Assembly: GCA_963844855.1 (NCBI GenBank)
Contig: CAWJQP010000065.1
Span: 1 to 64,000, forward strand
Direction of reading: 5' to 3'
Origin: DASQDN01 sp963844855
GTDB taxonomy: Bacteria; Acidobacteriota; Terriglobia; Bryobacterales; Bryobacteraceae
DNA: 64,000 bases
A program made the position numbers and the translations under genes. The notes below the pieces were generated by a model. The model had not been told where the DNA came from. It ran no database searches and saw only the letters and a list, made by a program, of their open reading frames with translations. Shown one piece after another: positions 8,958-17,809 of this stretch (positions within the stretch are counted from its first letter, which is position 1; each line of letters opens with the position of its first letter).

Positions 8958-9542
8958 TCAGGATAGGTCAAGCGCTGCCCTCAGCCAATCCGGAGGTCTG
9001 TCCGCCACGAAATGAATCTCACCATCACGCGCTTCCAGCACGAGCGGATGGCTCGCGTCGATATCTGTGTTGTCGTAGATCCAAACAACGTCTAGCTCTT
9101 CTACGGCTCGACGAAGATTCATCAAGCTGGCATCATAGATTCGCCGCAGTGTTGTTTCAGAAGCGCTGTGGCCTCCGGCATCGGCGCGGGCCTTAACGCG
9201 CTCCAGATGCAGGCGGAAATCGCGAAGGGCGAGGTAACGCATCTCGACGACGAATCCAGCCTGCTTGGCCATGTGGGCCTGCTTGAACGTAACGTCACTC
9301 CGAAGCGTTGTTTCGATGGCGAAACTCACGCCACGTTCAATGCATCCGAGTATGAATGCTTCGAATTCGCCGTTCACTATCTTTCGAATCTCGTTAGAGA
9401 TTCCGATGTACGAGCCGCCATTCAGTTCCGCGGCGCGGTCGTCGGCGTTGAAGTATTCGACGTTGAAGGAGGAGAGAGGATAGAGAGACGACTTGCCGCT
9501 CCCGGGAGGACCGGCAACTACGATCATTCTGGGAGCCATCAA
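8958..9542 (-). CDS. Zeta toxin-like P-loop kinase
   Basis: A protein of 194 residues with an N-terminal Walker A (VVAGPPGSGKSSLYPL), NADDRAAELNGG, SFAIETTLRS and a basic region typical of the zeta-toxin fold. Such proteins phosphorylate UDP-N-acetylglucosamine or related nucleotides. The start overlaps the stop of the upstream small gene by 4 bases (ATGA type), as in toxin-antitoxin operons. Whether it is toxic is not shown by sequence; similar proteins also occur as non-toxic kinases. Confidence 0.8.
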   Translation of the reverse strand: MMAPRMIVVAGPPGSGKSSLYPLSSFNVEYFNADDRAAELNGGSYIGISNEIRKIVNGEFEAFILGCIERGVSFAIETTLRSDVTFKQAHMAKQAGFVVEMRYLALRDFRLHLERVKARADAGGHSASETTLRRIYDASLMNLRRAVEELDVVWIYDNTDIDASHPLVLEARDGEIHFVADRPPDWLRAALDLS

Positions 9543-9802
9543 CCGCCGAAGTCGCGATCCTTGCCTTCTTGCATATCGGCGGGCAGGTCTGTGCGAATCC
9601 GGCGTCCCTGGCTATCAATGATGCCCTGTTCCTGGAGCTTGCGGACAGCCGCCTTCCCACGCTCGACCGCAGCCGCATGGTGCGGATCTTTCGTCGGCTT
9701 CGGATTCCTGGCTTTCGGGATGGGAATCGTCTTCACTGCCCTTATTTTAGCTCGGATGGCCACTTTGCGCCCTTTCCGTGAGTTGTTATCGCAGACGTAC
9801 AT
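9539..9802 (-). CDS. Small basic protein, likely antitoxin partner of the zeta-like kinase
   Basis: A protein of 87 residues rich in Lys/Arg, with KDPHHAAAVERGKAAVRKLQEQG followed by a C-terminal acidic tail. It overlaps the zeta-like gene by 4 bases, and its AAGGG ribosome site lies within the end of the Gp157-like gene. By position it is the antitoxin; no antitoxin family is recognised with certainty. Confidence 0.55.
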   Translation of the reverse strand: MYVCDNNSRKGRKVAIRAKIRAVKTIPIPKARNPKPTKDPHHAAAVERGKAAVRKLQEQGIIDSQGRRIRTDLPADMQEGKDRDFGG

Positions 9803-10571
9803 GATTGCCCTTCACGAGGCGCGCGCCGGATACGGTGGAGTTGTTGATTATCGCGAATCGTACGGCGGAACCGTTGATCTCCCAGCCCTCGCCCTTGAGC
9901 GTGGCCTCCAGGCGTCGCCGCAATTCGCCGTCAGCCAACTGGTAGGCGATTTCCTGAAGCTCCGTCTTCGTGAGTCGGATGTTGCTCTCGAAGAAGCACT
10001 CCCCGATTTGCAACGGATCGTCGATCACGAGTGAGGCCATGCCGTTAGCCTGCATTCCGATGGCGGCCTTTTCGCCTTCCAGCTTTTTCAGCCCGCGGGC
10101 CATCATGAATGCGAGCAGCATATTCTTCAGCCGGCCGAGACGTCCCTCGGCGGCTTTCTTCCGCGCTTCGAGCCGTTCCGCTTCTTTGCCGCAGATGTCC
10201 GCGATCGACTCTTGCCAGCGCCAGTATCCCGCGATCCGATCCACTTTTGTGCGGAACGCTTCGATGTAATCATTGATCTCCTGGAGAAGCTCTGCCGGGA
10301 TTTCGCCGTGTTCAGCGGCGGCATCCTCAACTTGATCCATCAGCTCAATCAACCGTTCGTCGAGGTCGAAGAGGGAACGGGGATCTCGCTCCGTATTCCG
10401 GGCCAAGCGACGCCGGAGCGACTCGACCAGATCGGCGATGCGATCGCGAACATTCTCAGGCAGTTCGCCGCCGATCGTATCCTGCTCAGCCTGTTCCAGT
10501 AGTCCGGCTAAGCGCTTCCCAATGTCAAAAGCCGACTCCGATGCTATGGTTGGCATCGCTGCAAGGGCCAT
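9786..10571 (-). CDS. Siphovirus Gp157-like protein
   Basis: An intact protein of 261 residues. The N-terminal two thirds is helical and predicted coiled coil (LLQEINDYIEAFRTKVDRI, EAERLEARKKAAEGRLGRLK). The Gp157 hallmark follows as LKNMLLAFMMARGLKKLEG and a C-terminal beta region including INGSAVRF. Gp157 family proteins occur in phages and mobile elements, some linked to phage resistance; biochemical role is uncertain. It ends 17 bases inside the next gene, consistent with one operon. Confidence 0.85.
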   Translation of the reverse strand: MALAAMPTIASESAFDIGKRLAGLLEQAEQDTIGGELPENVRDRIADLVESLRRRLARNTERDPRSLFDLDERLIELMDQVEDAAAEHGEIPAELLQEINDYIEAFRTKVDRIAGYWRWQESIADICGKEAERLEARKKAAEGRLGRLKNMLLAFMMARGLKKLEGEKAAIGMQANGMASLVIDDPLQIGECFFESNIRLTKTELQEIAYQLADGELRRRLEATLKGEGWEINGSAVRFAIINNSTVSGARLVKGNHVRLR

Positions 10572-10706
10572 GATGCACCTCCTGGGATTTGCGTGAGAAT
10601 TCAGGTGCGGCCTAAACCGCCCCCGAACTTCAGAAGAGAGAAAGCTGGACTGCGGGCGAAGCGGGATCTATCCAATGCCGTGGCTCCTCCCGGTCCGCCT
10701 CTTGGA

Positions 10707-12875
10707 TCAAGGGCGGATCGGCTGGGCAAGGGAATCACTGCATTGGTAGGTGACGGATACTTCGGTGTGCTGCATTTGGAGACTCCTCCAAACCTCGGCC
10801 GCTTGCTCCCCGACACCCTGACGAGTGACCAACTCCCGTGCCATGGCGGTCAGAAGGTCGTCGTCTTCATTCATCGCCTGAAGACCATCAGCCTGGAGCT
10901 TGCCCTCCATCGCGAGGGACACGAGCAGCTTCTTCCCCATCAGCCGCAAGCAACTCTCCTGCGCGGTGCTGGAGTAGGTTAGAAAGCCGACGCGCACCGG
11001 CCGCTTCTGCCCGATCCGCCAGCTTCGGCGGCTTGCCTGCCGCAACACGTAAGTCGAGTAGCCAGTTTCGTAAAACAGAATCGTCGGGAATTCCAGTAGA
11101 TCAAGCCCCGTCTGGACGAGTTTCGGATGGCAGATGCAAACCTGCATCCCGCTCCGGAGATGCTTTTCGTACCAGGCTTCCCGTTGCTCCGGCGGCACTT
11201 CTGCCGTCAAAACCTCCGTCCGTATTCCTTGCTTCAAGAGAAGGTCCTTAAGCCGCCGCGTAACGTCGCGCTTCTGCGTGTATACAGCGAACACCTGGAC
11301 CTTACGACCCTCTGCGAGCTCGTTCTTTACCTCTTCGATCAGTCGCCGCTCTTTGGCATACACGAACGTCGGGTCAAGGTCTGCCGGCTCCGCAATGATG
11401 AACCGCTCGCGCTCGCCGGTCTCCTCGTTTGTGCAGTAGCCGTAAAGCGTCCCGAGCCCATACGGCCGGTCGGGATACAGCAGCAGGGCGTTCATTGCCG
11501 TGCTGATGACCGATGCGTTGCCGTGATGTTCCCGGAGAGCATCGGTGATTGACGTCTCCAGGTCGGAGTACGCCTTTTGCAACTCCGAGTCCATCTCGAC
11601 CGACAGCACTTCTTCCGTGTAGGACGGCAGTGCGTCTGAGATGTCTTCCAGCGATACGAACGCCGCGAGGTTCATCAGATACTTGCCGAAGAGAAGGGGT
11701 GACGCTCCAGGCCGCCGCTTTACTGTTGTCGTGACCTTCGCTTTCGAGCAGGCGTTTTCAGCCGGCTCGATGGTCGTCACCTTCTCCAGAACCCCGTACG
11801 CCTCCGCGAACTGGCGTACGCCGGCTTCTCCGTGGTCGAAGCCTTCTTCCCGCATCATCCGAGCGTCAAGGCGGTAGAGGATATTGAACAGCTCATCCGC
11901 GTAACCGCCGAGGAGCGTGCCGGTGAGAATCACAGTACGTTCACAGGCCGAAGCCAGCGCGCCCAAGGCGTTGCCTTGCGCCGTCTCCCCCTTCAACTCA
12001 TGAACCTCATCCGCGATGCCGTAGTCAAAGAGCCCGTCGAGGTACCGGGCGATGAATTCCATCGGCGCCATCCGGTGGATCTTCTCCTGGTCGGCTTGCC
12101 AGAGCGGGCTGAAGAATGCCCTCCGAGAATTCATTGCGTCCGGTGAGACGACTTCCGAATGCTTGACCTTCTTGAAATCCGCGCGGCGTAACTGGTCCTC
12201 GCCCGCGAGCACTGGCTTGCCGGTATCCGCATTCACAACGTTCCCGTTAAAGGGACCGCTCTGCGCGACCTTGTAGGCGTGCCGCCAGAAATAGCCCAGC
12301 TTGGCTCGCTCCCGCGAAATCACGAATACGGATGGCGATGGAACCTGTACGCGCCAACGGGCTCGCGCAGATCGATGAGTCTTCGCCAGGCGCATGTCGC
12401 TCAAGGTGGTCTTCAGACCCTCGCGAACGACGCGACCGTTGCGAAACCGAACCTCATTGACCCCAGTAAAACCATTCGAGCCAACACCGTTCCGAACACC
12501 ATCAATCATGAAGACGCGAACACCGGGCAACGTTAGAAAGCACTCGCGCGCCCATTTTTCGACGAGCTGCGGCGGCACCATTGCCAGCGCAGTGAACGGA
12601 CGTCCATCCGCGTGGGTGAAAACGCTGCCGAGTGAGATGAGTGTCTTGCCTGTTCCGCATTCGGCCACGGCCGCCGCGCACCGAGCCTCTTGCCATCGTT
12701 TGGCGATTCCCATGATTGCGAGTGTTTGCGCTGGAAACGGACGCCTCTTCAGCCGGCACAGCGCGGGGGAAGCCGGAGCCGTAGCTGCGTGGAGAGGCGG
12801 GAAACTGATTGAGAACTCTTTCCCCGAGGGCTTGACCATATGTGCGCAAGTAATCCCCAATGCACGACGGTGCAT
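10707..12875 (-). CDS. SNF2/DEAD-like superfamily 2 helicase
   Basis: An intact protein of about 722 residues. Start chosen at MHRRALGITC because of an AAGGGGAT ribosome site; this leaves 34 bases to the upstream stop. Motif I is AECGTGKT (residues 71-78), motif II is ADEVHELKG, motif III ILTGTLLGG, and motif VI QASRRSWRIGQKRPV, a SNF2-type arginine-finger block. Family members move along or remodel DNA and are common in phages and conjugative elements. It belongs to the operon of the Gp157-like protein and the DUF6094 methyltransferase. Confidence 0.85.
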   Translation of the reverse strand: MHRRALGITCAHMVKPSGKEFSISFPPLHAATAPASPALCRLKRRPFPAQTLAIMGIAKRWQEARCAAAVAECGTGKTLISLGSVFTHADGRPFTALAMVPPQLVEKWARECFLTLPGVRVFMIDGVRNGVGSNGFTGVNEVRFRNGRVVREGLKTTLSDMRLAKTHRSARARWRVQVPSPSVFVISRERAKLGYFWRHAYKVAQSGPFNGNVVNADTGKPVLAGEDQLRRADFKKVKHSEVVSPDAMNSRRAFFSPLWQADQEKIHRMAPMEFIARYLDGLFDYGIADEVHELKGETAQGNALGALASACERTVILTGTLLGGYADELFNILYRLDARMMREEGFDHGEAGVRQFAEAYGVLEKVTTIEPAENACSKAKVTTTVKRRPGASPLLFGKYLMNLAAFVSLEDISDALPSYTEEVLSVEMDSELQKAYSDLETSITDALREHHGNASVISTAMNALLLYPDRPYGLGTLYGYCTNEETGERERFIIAEPADLDPTFVYAKERRLIEEVKNELAEGRKVQVFAVYTQKRDVTRRLKDLLLKQGIRTEVLTAEVPPEQREAWYEKHLRSGMQVCICHPKLVQTGLDLLEFPTILFYETGYSTYVLRQASRRSWRIGQKRPVRVGFLTYSSTAQESCLRLMGKKLLVSLAMEGKLQADGLQAMNEDDDLLTAMARELVTRQGVGEQAAEVWRSLQMQHTEVSVTYQCSDSLAQPIRP

Positions 12876-12909
12876 CCATAAATCGATCCCCTTAAGTTGA
12901 AGTCGAGTC

Positions 12910-13543
12910 TCAGGTAATGGAAAGGTCAGCTGGCGGGATTTGAATTGCCTTTCTACGCACGCCTTGACCAAGGATACGGAGCAACCGTAGTTTCGTCGCT
13001 TTTACCGCGATCGGATTGCAGTTCAGGCCAAGGAGGCCTTCGACGAGCCGCCGCCGCTCCAGCTCGCGATCGGAACCACTCCGCCCATTCCGGCAATACC
13101 GGCAGGCCGAAGCGGACTGCTAGCCGGTGCAGAATGAAACCAGAGGTATTGTCGAAGAGCACCGTGCGCCTAGCTTCATTTCGCGCGCCAAACGTCGTCT
13201 CGAAAAATGTCTTCGATAACAGGATTGCGTGCCGGACCGGACGCTTCCGTCCTGGAATCTGTAGCGAAGCCCGGTACACAACGGGCTTTTCTCCGAGCGA
13301 GCCGATGAACTCCTGCCCTCCGATGCTGATCTGAAATCGCAAGCCTTCGTGCACAGCCGCAATCGTGGCGCCGATCTCCTGATCGCCGCCGAAGATTGAA
13401 ACCAGATGCAGATCAGTCGACGTTCTCGAATCCGGCGGCGGCTCTGCCACGAGGCGATCGAGATGGACAGATACATCCGTGATCGTGTCACGGGTTTGCC
13501 GCACAAACGTTAGCTTGCCCATTCGCAGGTGCGCATTCTTCAT
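12910..13543 (-). CDS. Hypothetical element protein
   Basis: About 211 residues, start MKNAHLRMGKLTFV supported by an AAGGAG site. Contains HLDRLVAEPPP, IGGQEFIGSLG, then FILHRLAVRFGLPVLPEWAEWF, and after one extra base near 13065 continues ELERRRLVEGLLGLNC to a stop at 12910. Without this correction the tail becomes an unnatural Arg/Ala-rich run. No family is recognised. The gene overlaps the 3' end of the DUF6094 methyltransferase by 56 bases and lies 34 bases before the helicase, so the three are probably co-expressed. Confidence 0.65.
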
Positions 13544-14612
13544 CGCTTCGCTCCTTCGCCGGCGGCTTGTCGGAGGGTTTCTCTGACAGCAGTGCGATCC
13601 GGCCATCGGCATAAAGAAGCGTCAGACGCTGCGAGAATCTTTCTTTCTCACGAATGACCGTGTTCCCGCCGTCCTCGCCCTCCTCCTCGATTCTGTCCAC
13701 AACCTTCACGCTCTCCCAGTTCGCGACGTGGAGGTCCTTGCCTTCCCCGAACACGCCATTCAGGAGGCCCGAAGTGCACAAAAGCCCAACGTGCCCTTTG
13801 TGAAGGGGTGTCAATGGCCGGCCTGCAAATTCGGTCTTCGGTGCGTGGGTGATCCTCTGCGCCTGTCGCCACGCGGGCGATGTCTGTAGCAGGTCCTCGA
13901 TCAAGTCGAGCGGAAGCCCACGGTATTCGAGTCGGGCATCTGGGCTCGGTGGTACCGAGTAGGTCCTATCCGGGATATCCGGAAGCGGTGGTATTTCTTC
14001 GTACCGTCGAGTCAGATCGTTCAACTTCCAGTTCGCCTGTTGAACTGCGTGATCGTTCAGCCGCTCCCGTTCCTGACGCGTTCTCCGAACTCCAAAAACG
14101 ACAGCCTGTTTGTACGCAATCGCCTCCGGCTCCGTCAGCCGATAGATTGCCTTGTCACGGAACTGCGGCGTCAGGACGGTTCGGCATTCGTAAATGCGGT
14201 CATAGGGAACCACCATGACGAGCACGCCGCCTGGTCGAATCCAGCGTCCGACAAACTCCAAAAACAGCTTCTCCATCCGCTGATTCTTCCCTTCGCCGAT
14301 CTCGAAGTCATACGGCGGATTGAGATAGAGCAGTGAGAACGAGTCAACCGGAGCGTGCGTGTCGAAGGCGCTGCCCTGGATCACATAGTCCAAAACATTG
14401 CGCGCTTCCTCCGCGCGATGGGCGTCAAGCTCCACGCCATATCGCCGCAATCCGACGGCATCTGCAATGGTGTAAAGCGCAGCTCCGGTCCCCGCACACG
14501 GATCGAGGACGCTCGCGGAGTCACTGGGGAACTGGAGATAGCAGCGGATCCGCTTAGCTTCCGCGGCAGCCAACGGGTAGTAGCCGAGCTTCAATCTCGC
14601 CTGTGTTCGCAT
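13488..14612 (-). CDS. DUF6094 family SAM-dependent DNA methyltransferase-like protein
   Basis: An intact protein of 374 residues. The SAM-binding motif is VLDPCAGTGAAL (residues 35-46), with YGVELDAHRAEEA as the acidic ribose-binding loop and a catalytic NPPY at 98-101, indicating an N6-adenine or related amino-methyltransferase. The C-terminal half (LHKGHVGLLCTSGLLNG) is typical of DUF6094. Ribosome site AAGGGG. In mobile elements such proteins may protect transferred DNA from host restriction; that role is inferred. Confidence 0.8.
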   Translation of the reverse strand: MRTQARLKLGYYPLAAAEAKRIRCYLQFPSDSASVLDPCAGTGAALYTIADAVGLRRYGVELDAHRAEEARNVLDYVIQGSAFDTHAPVDSFSLLYLNPPYDFEIGEGKNQRMEKLFLEFVGRWIRPGGVLVMVVPYDRIYECRTVLTPQFRDKAIYRLTEPEAIAYKQAVVFGVRRTRQERERLNDHAVQQANWKLNDLTRRYEEIPPLPDIPDRTYSVPPSPDARLEYRGLPLDLIEDLLQTSPAWRQAQRITHAPKTEFAGRPLTPLHKGHVGLLCTSGLLNGVFGEGKDLHVANWESVKVVDRIEEEGEDGGNTVIREKERFSQRLTLLYADGRIALLSEKPSDKPPAKERSDEECAPANGQANVCAANP

Positions 14613-14650
14613 ATCTAAGCCCCTTCAAACAACGGGCATCGCCGTGTGAA

Positions 14651-14690
14651 TTAAGGCATAACTTTGCCGTTTGGCAAGGTTATGCCTTAA
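14651..14690. terminator. Long inverted repeat between methyltransferase and Tn7-like operon
   Basis: TTAAGGCATAACTTTGCC, a 4-base loop (GTTT), and GGCAAGGTTATGCCTTAA form an 18-bp stem with one wobble pair. It lies 8 bases beyond the TniQ stop (14698) and 39 bases before the methyltransferase start, so it probably ends the transposition operon. No clear U-run follows; an operator or transposon-end role is the alternative. Confidence 0.5.
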
Positions 14691-14697
14691 ATGGGCA

Positions 14698-16660
14698 CTA
14701 ACGGCCCGTGTCGATGTGTCTTGGCTTTCTACTTTGAGATGCCAGCACGTTGTGCGCCTGGCGAATTGCTAAAGCGACGGCCTTCCATTCGCGACAAGAT
14801 CCTTCTGGAAGCTGCTCAACGATTCGGTTTGCTGATGGGTGCACGTTCAGACTCCGAAGCTCGGCCGCGATGCTATGGACATCGCGATACATTGTTTCGC
14901 GGCGCCGCGTCGTCTCAGCGGAGAAGCACTGGCGGTGCCGCTCCGCGACCAAGGTTCTCACGGCCGGGAAGTACTTGTTCATGAACCATAGCGATACGCC
15001 AAGGCGCTTGCAGAGATCTCGCACTGAAGGCGCCGGCGTCTCCCTGAGCGCCGCCATCGCAATTCTTTCCAGATCTGTTCTGCGCGCCTTAGTATGGCTC
15101 CTGCGCCGCGTTGCAAGTTGATCGCATAGATCCGGTTCATGCGCCCGCAAGACTGTTGAGGTCGAGTAGCCCAGGCGACGGCTCAGTTCTGTGAGCGTTG
15201 GCGCCGGATGTTCTTGGAGTGCCTCTTCCAGAGTCCGGCGAATTTTGTCGGGTTCGGCTTGCTTCACCAGCGCGATCTTTTCGCCGATTGCCGACACAGT
15301 TCCGGATATCTTTGATGGATGTATCCATCGTTTGAGTATCCAAGGCTTGCGGAGATCTGATGAACCGAGGTCGGCCTGTTCAATTTGAGTGACTGCTCCA
15401 AGATCTCCTTCAACCGGGAGGCTTCGCAAATCCTGATTGCGCTGGCTTCCTCCACCAATGGCTCCGGCCAGAATGCCGATATCTGGCGGCGATGTCGTGG
15501 CAGAGTTTCCGATCGGCTTGGTAGAGTCTGTCGGTATTTGTGTAGCCCAGACTTCGCGCAACCTCCGACACGCTGCGCGGAACGACTTCTTCAAAAGCCG
15601 CCAGAAGCGTTTGCCGGAGTTCGCTCGCACTGCGCGATGGCGATACGCCCCGGTTGCCGGTGAGAGCAAAGGTTTCCTTTGCGGCGGCGATGCTCACCGG
15701 TGTTGGCCCCGATGGATCTAATAGAGTCGAAGTGGGAATATTCAAGGACCGGCAGGTTCGCAACAGATTATCAAGCCGAGGAACCGTCGCGCCGTCTAGC
15801 CAGTTCTGGAGAATGCTATGTGGGCATCGAATATGCTGTGCAAGGCAAGGACATTGCCGCCTGCGACCTGTTGGAGATACACAATTAGGCTCCGGCGAAA
15901 CGAATCCCTGGCGGCCGCCGGATCGACCATGGGAAGCATTGCCAGCAAACCTTCCACCTGCGTGCACGACCACACCTCATTTTCGCTCAGCGACCGAAGC
16001 GTGCACGGCTGCTATCGGCGTCTGGCATTCCCAGCCATCCGTCACAACGCTAGCAGTATCCTGGCCGAGAAAAAACGCCGAGTGGACTTAGCGTCCGCAT
16101 ACAGTGGTGGCAAGTGTAGTCGAGTGGCCGGGCATGAATTGAGCAACATGATGACACCTCGATCGCCCAGAGAAGCGGCTCATACACCATCTGCCGTTCG
16201 TCCGCCATTGCTCGAAACACACCGCACACCACGCTCGGCGTCGGCGAAATAAATGGTCTGGAAGTACGTGCCGGAACGGAAGGAGAGTGAGATTTCGTAG
16301 GTCTCGGAGGGTCGTTGCGGCCTCAAGAGCTTCGACCCACTTCGCGGCGCAGTCGAAACGCCGTTGATCGCATAGCCGCAAGCTCGAAATCCATGCCGCC
16401 GATTCTGACAGCCTTGGCAGCAGCGGTGACGATACCGCATTGGGATTGGCCAGATCGGAGAGCACCCGGCCTACAAGGTCTCCTACGCTTACCGAATGCA
16501 CGTCGGCGAGCCGGGCGACGTAGCCGGTCAAACTCTCGACCATGCCAGTGCCGACGCCGATCGGCTGCAATGAGTAGAGCTGGCTTCTTGGCGGCAACGG
16601 TGGCCTTGATAGTGACCACGAGTCAAAGAGTGGCTGCATTTGCCACTTGTCCGATAGCAT
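14698..16660 (-). CDS. tniQ: TniQ/TnsD family target-selection protein with HTH repeats, frameshifted
   Basis: About 650 residues after frame corrections. The N-terminus has the TniQ signature (SLQPIGVGTGMVESLTGYVARLA), then zinc-binding cysteines (WCAVCFEQW, SIHARPLDYTCHHC). The C-terminal half consists of helix-turn-helix repeats recurring as SVSEVARSLGYTN, SVHQISASLGYSN, TLTELSRRLGYST and SVRDLCKRLGVSL. TniQ/TnsD proteins bind the target DNA and recruit the TnsC ATPase; the HTH repeats would provide sequence recognition. At least four one-base frame changes. It overlaps the TnsC gene by 38 bases and is last in the operon. Confidence 0.8.
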
Positions 16661-17809
16661 CGCGTGTCGGGAGCCGTTGGCCAGGTCGCCGGAAGTTGAC
16701 CGAAGAGGCCGGGTGCTTCGGATCTGATTTGGCTAGTGCGGACGTGCTCAGGCCCAGTCTTGCGCGAAGCCGCACTGCCGCCTCACTAGTCTCGTTGAGC
16801 TGGAGTTCGCCATGCGCGGTCTCCGCGTGCATCTGCTCGCATTGAGTGATGGACAAGGCTTGAGCTTCAAGATTGGCTTTAGTCAGCCGTTGGCCACCAC
16901 TTCGAGACGCCACCGTAGCTGCCCGCAGCAGCCATTCCTTCAAGACGCCAACACATCCAAGGCTCCGCTCGTACAGAAATTCCCAGTCGCTCACCAAGTC
17001 TGGCCGGTCCTCAAAGGGAAGCTCCTTCTCGAAAGAGCGGACGATATTGACAAAGGTCTGGCGATATTCCGAATCTTCGGCACGGTAGCGTGCAAGGTGA
17101 ACGTCCATGCTTCGTCTGCTGAGCTGGCCATTCAGATTTCGGAACGCGAGCAGGTCGTAGGTACCAAACAACACATGCACCGTTTTCGTCTGGTTGGCGA
17201 TAGATTTGACCACGTCCAGTTGATCGAGAAGGCGGCAGCCGATGGAATCTTGCCTAGATGTTGGGCTTCATCGATCATGACCGCGACGGGCCTGCGATAG
17301 CGGACCGCCTGCTCTACGGCGTATCGGTATTCCGTACCGACCGCCTTTGACGGCGGCATGAACCGCGGAATGCAGGCGGCAAGCGAGCCATCCGCTTGAC
17401 GCCCCAGCTTATGGTCGACCAGTGGCTCGTCAAGCTGATGAAGGAGTCGTTTGTAATGGTCTCGCCAGTTGAAATTGCCGGACTCTGGAGCTACAGCCTC
17501 CACACTGACGACCGGAACTCGTGTTCGGTCTTCGTGAAGTTCACTCAGCATCTGTTCGGTTATCAACCGTTCAGCCTTCAGTCGCAATGTTGTCTTTCCG
17601 ACACCCGTAGGCCCAAACACAAAGATGAGCGAATTCGGTTCAGCCCCGCGGATCGCATTCACCAATGCCTCTTTAGCTTCCACAAGCCGAGGATGCGCCA
17701 CCGTAAATGACCGAAATTGCTCGAGCCGCGAGTCAGAATCTCCGGTTTCCGAGACAGGCTGGCTGCCATCAGAAATCTCCGTAAACCGCGGTAGCCTGGG
17801 GTTGGCCAA
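16623..17809 (-). CDS. TnsC/TniB family AAA ATPase, frameshifted
   Basis: About 395 residues; the open frame begins at a TTG (LANPRLPRF) overlapping the TnsAB stop by 41 bases. Walker A is FVFGPTGVGKTTLRLK and Walker B VAVMIDEAQHLGKI. After a one-base shift near 17205 the protein continues VHVLFGTYDLLAFRNLNGQL and RFxxY-type helices. This matches TniB/TnsC, the ATPase that couples the target selector (TniQ) to the transposase. Frames are otherwise open. Confidence 0.8.

Noticed and set aside
9168..10034. Plus-strand 288-codon frame
   Set aside because: Shadow of the zeta-like, antitoxin and Gp157-like genes, which have better starts and clear motifs.
14651..14690. Left terminal inverted repeat of the Tn7-like module
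   Set aside because: The sequence is a single hairpin; no matching copy was seen near 20.7-20.9 kb, so terminator or operator is more likely.
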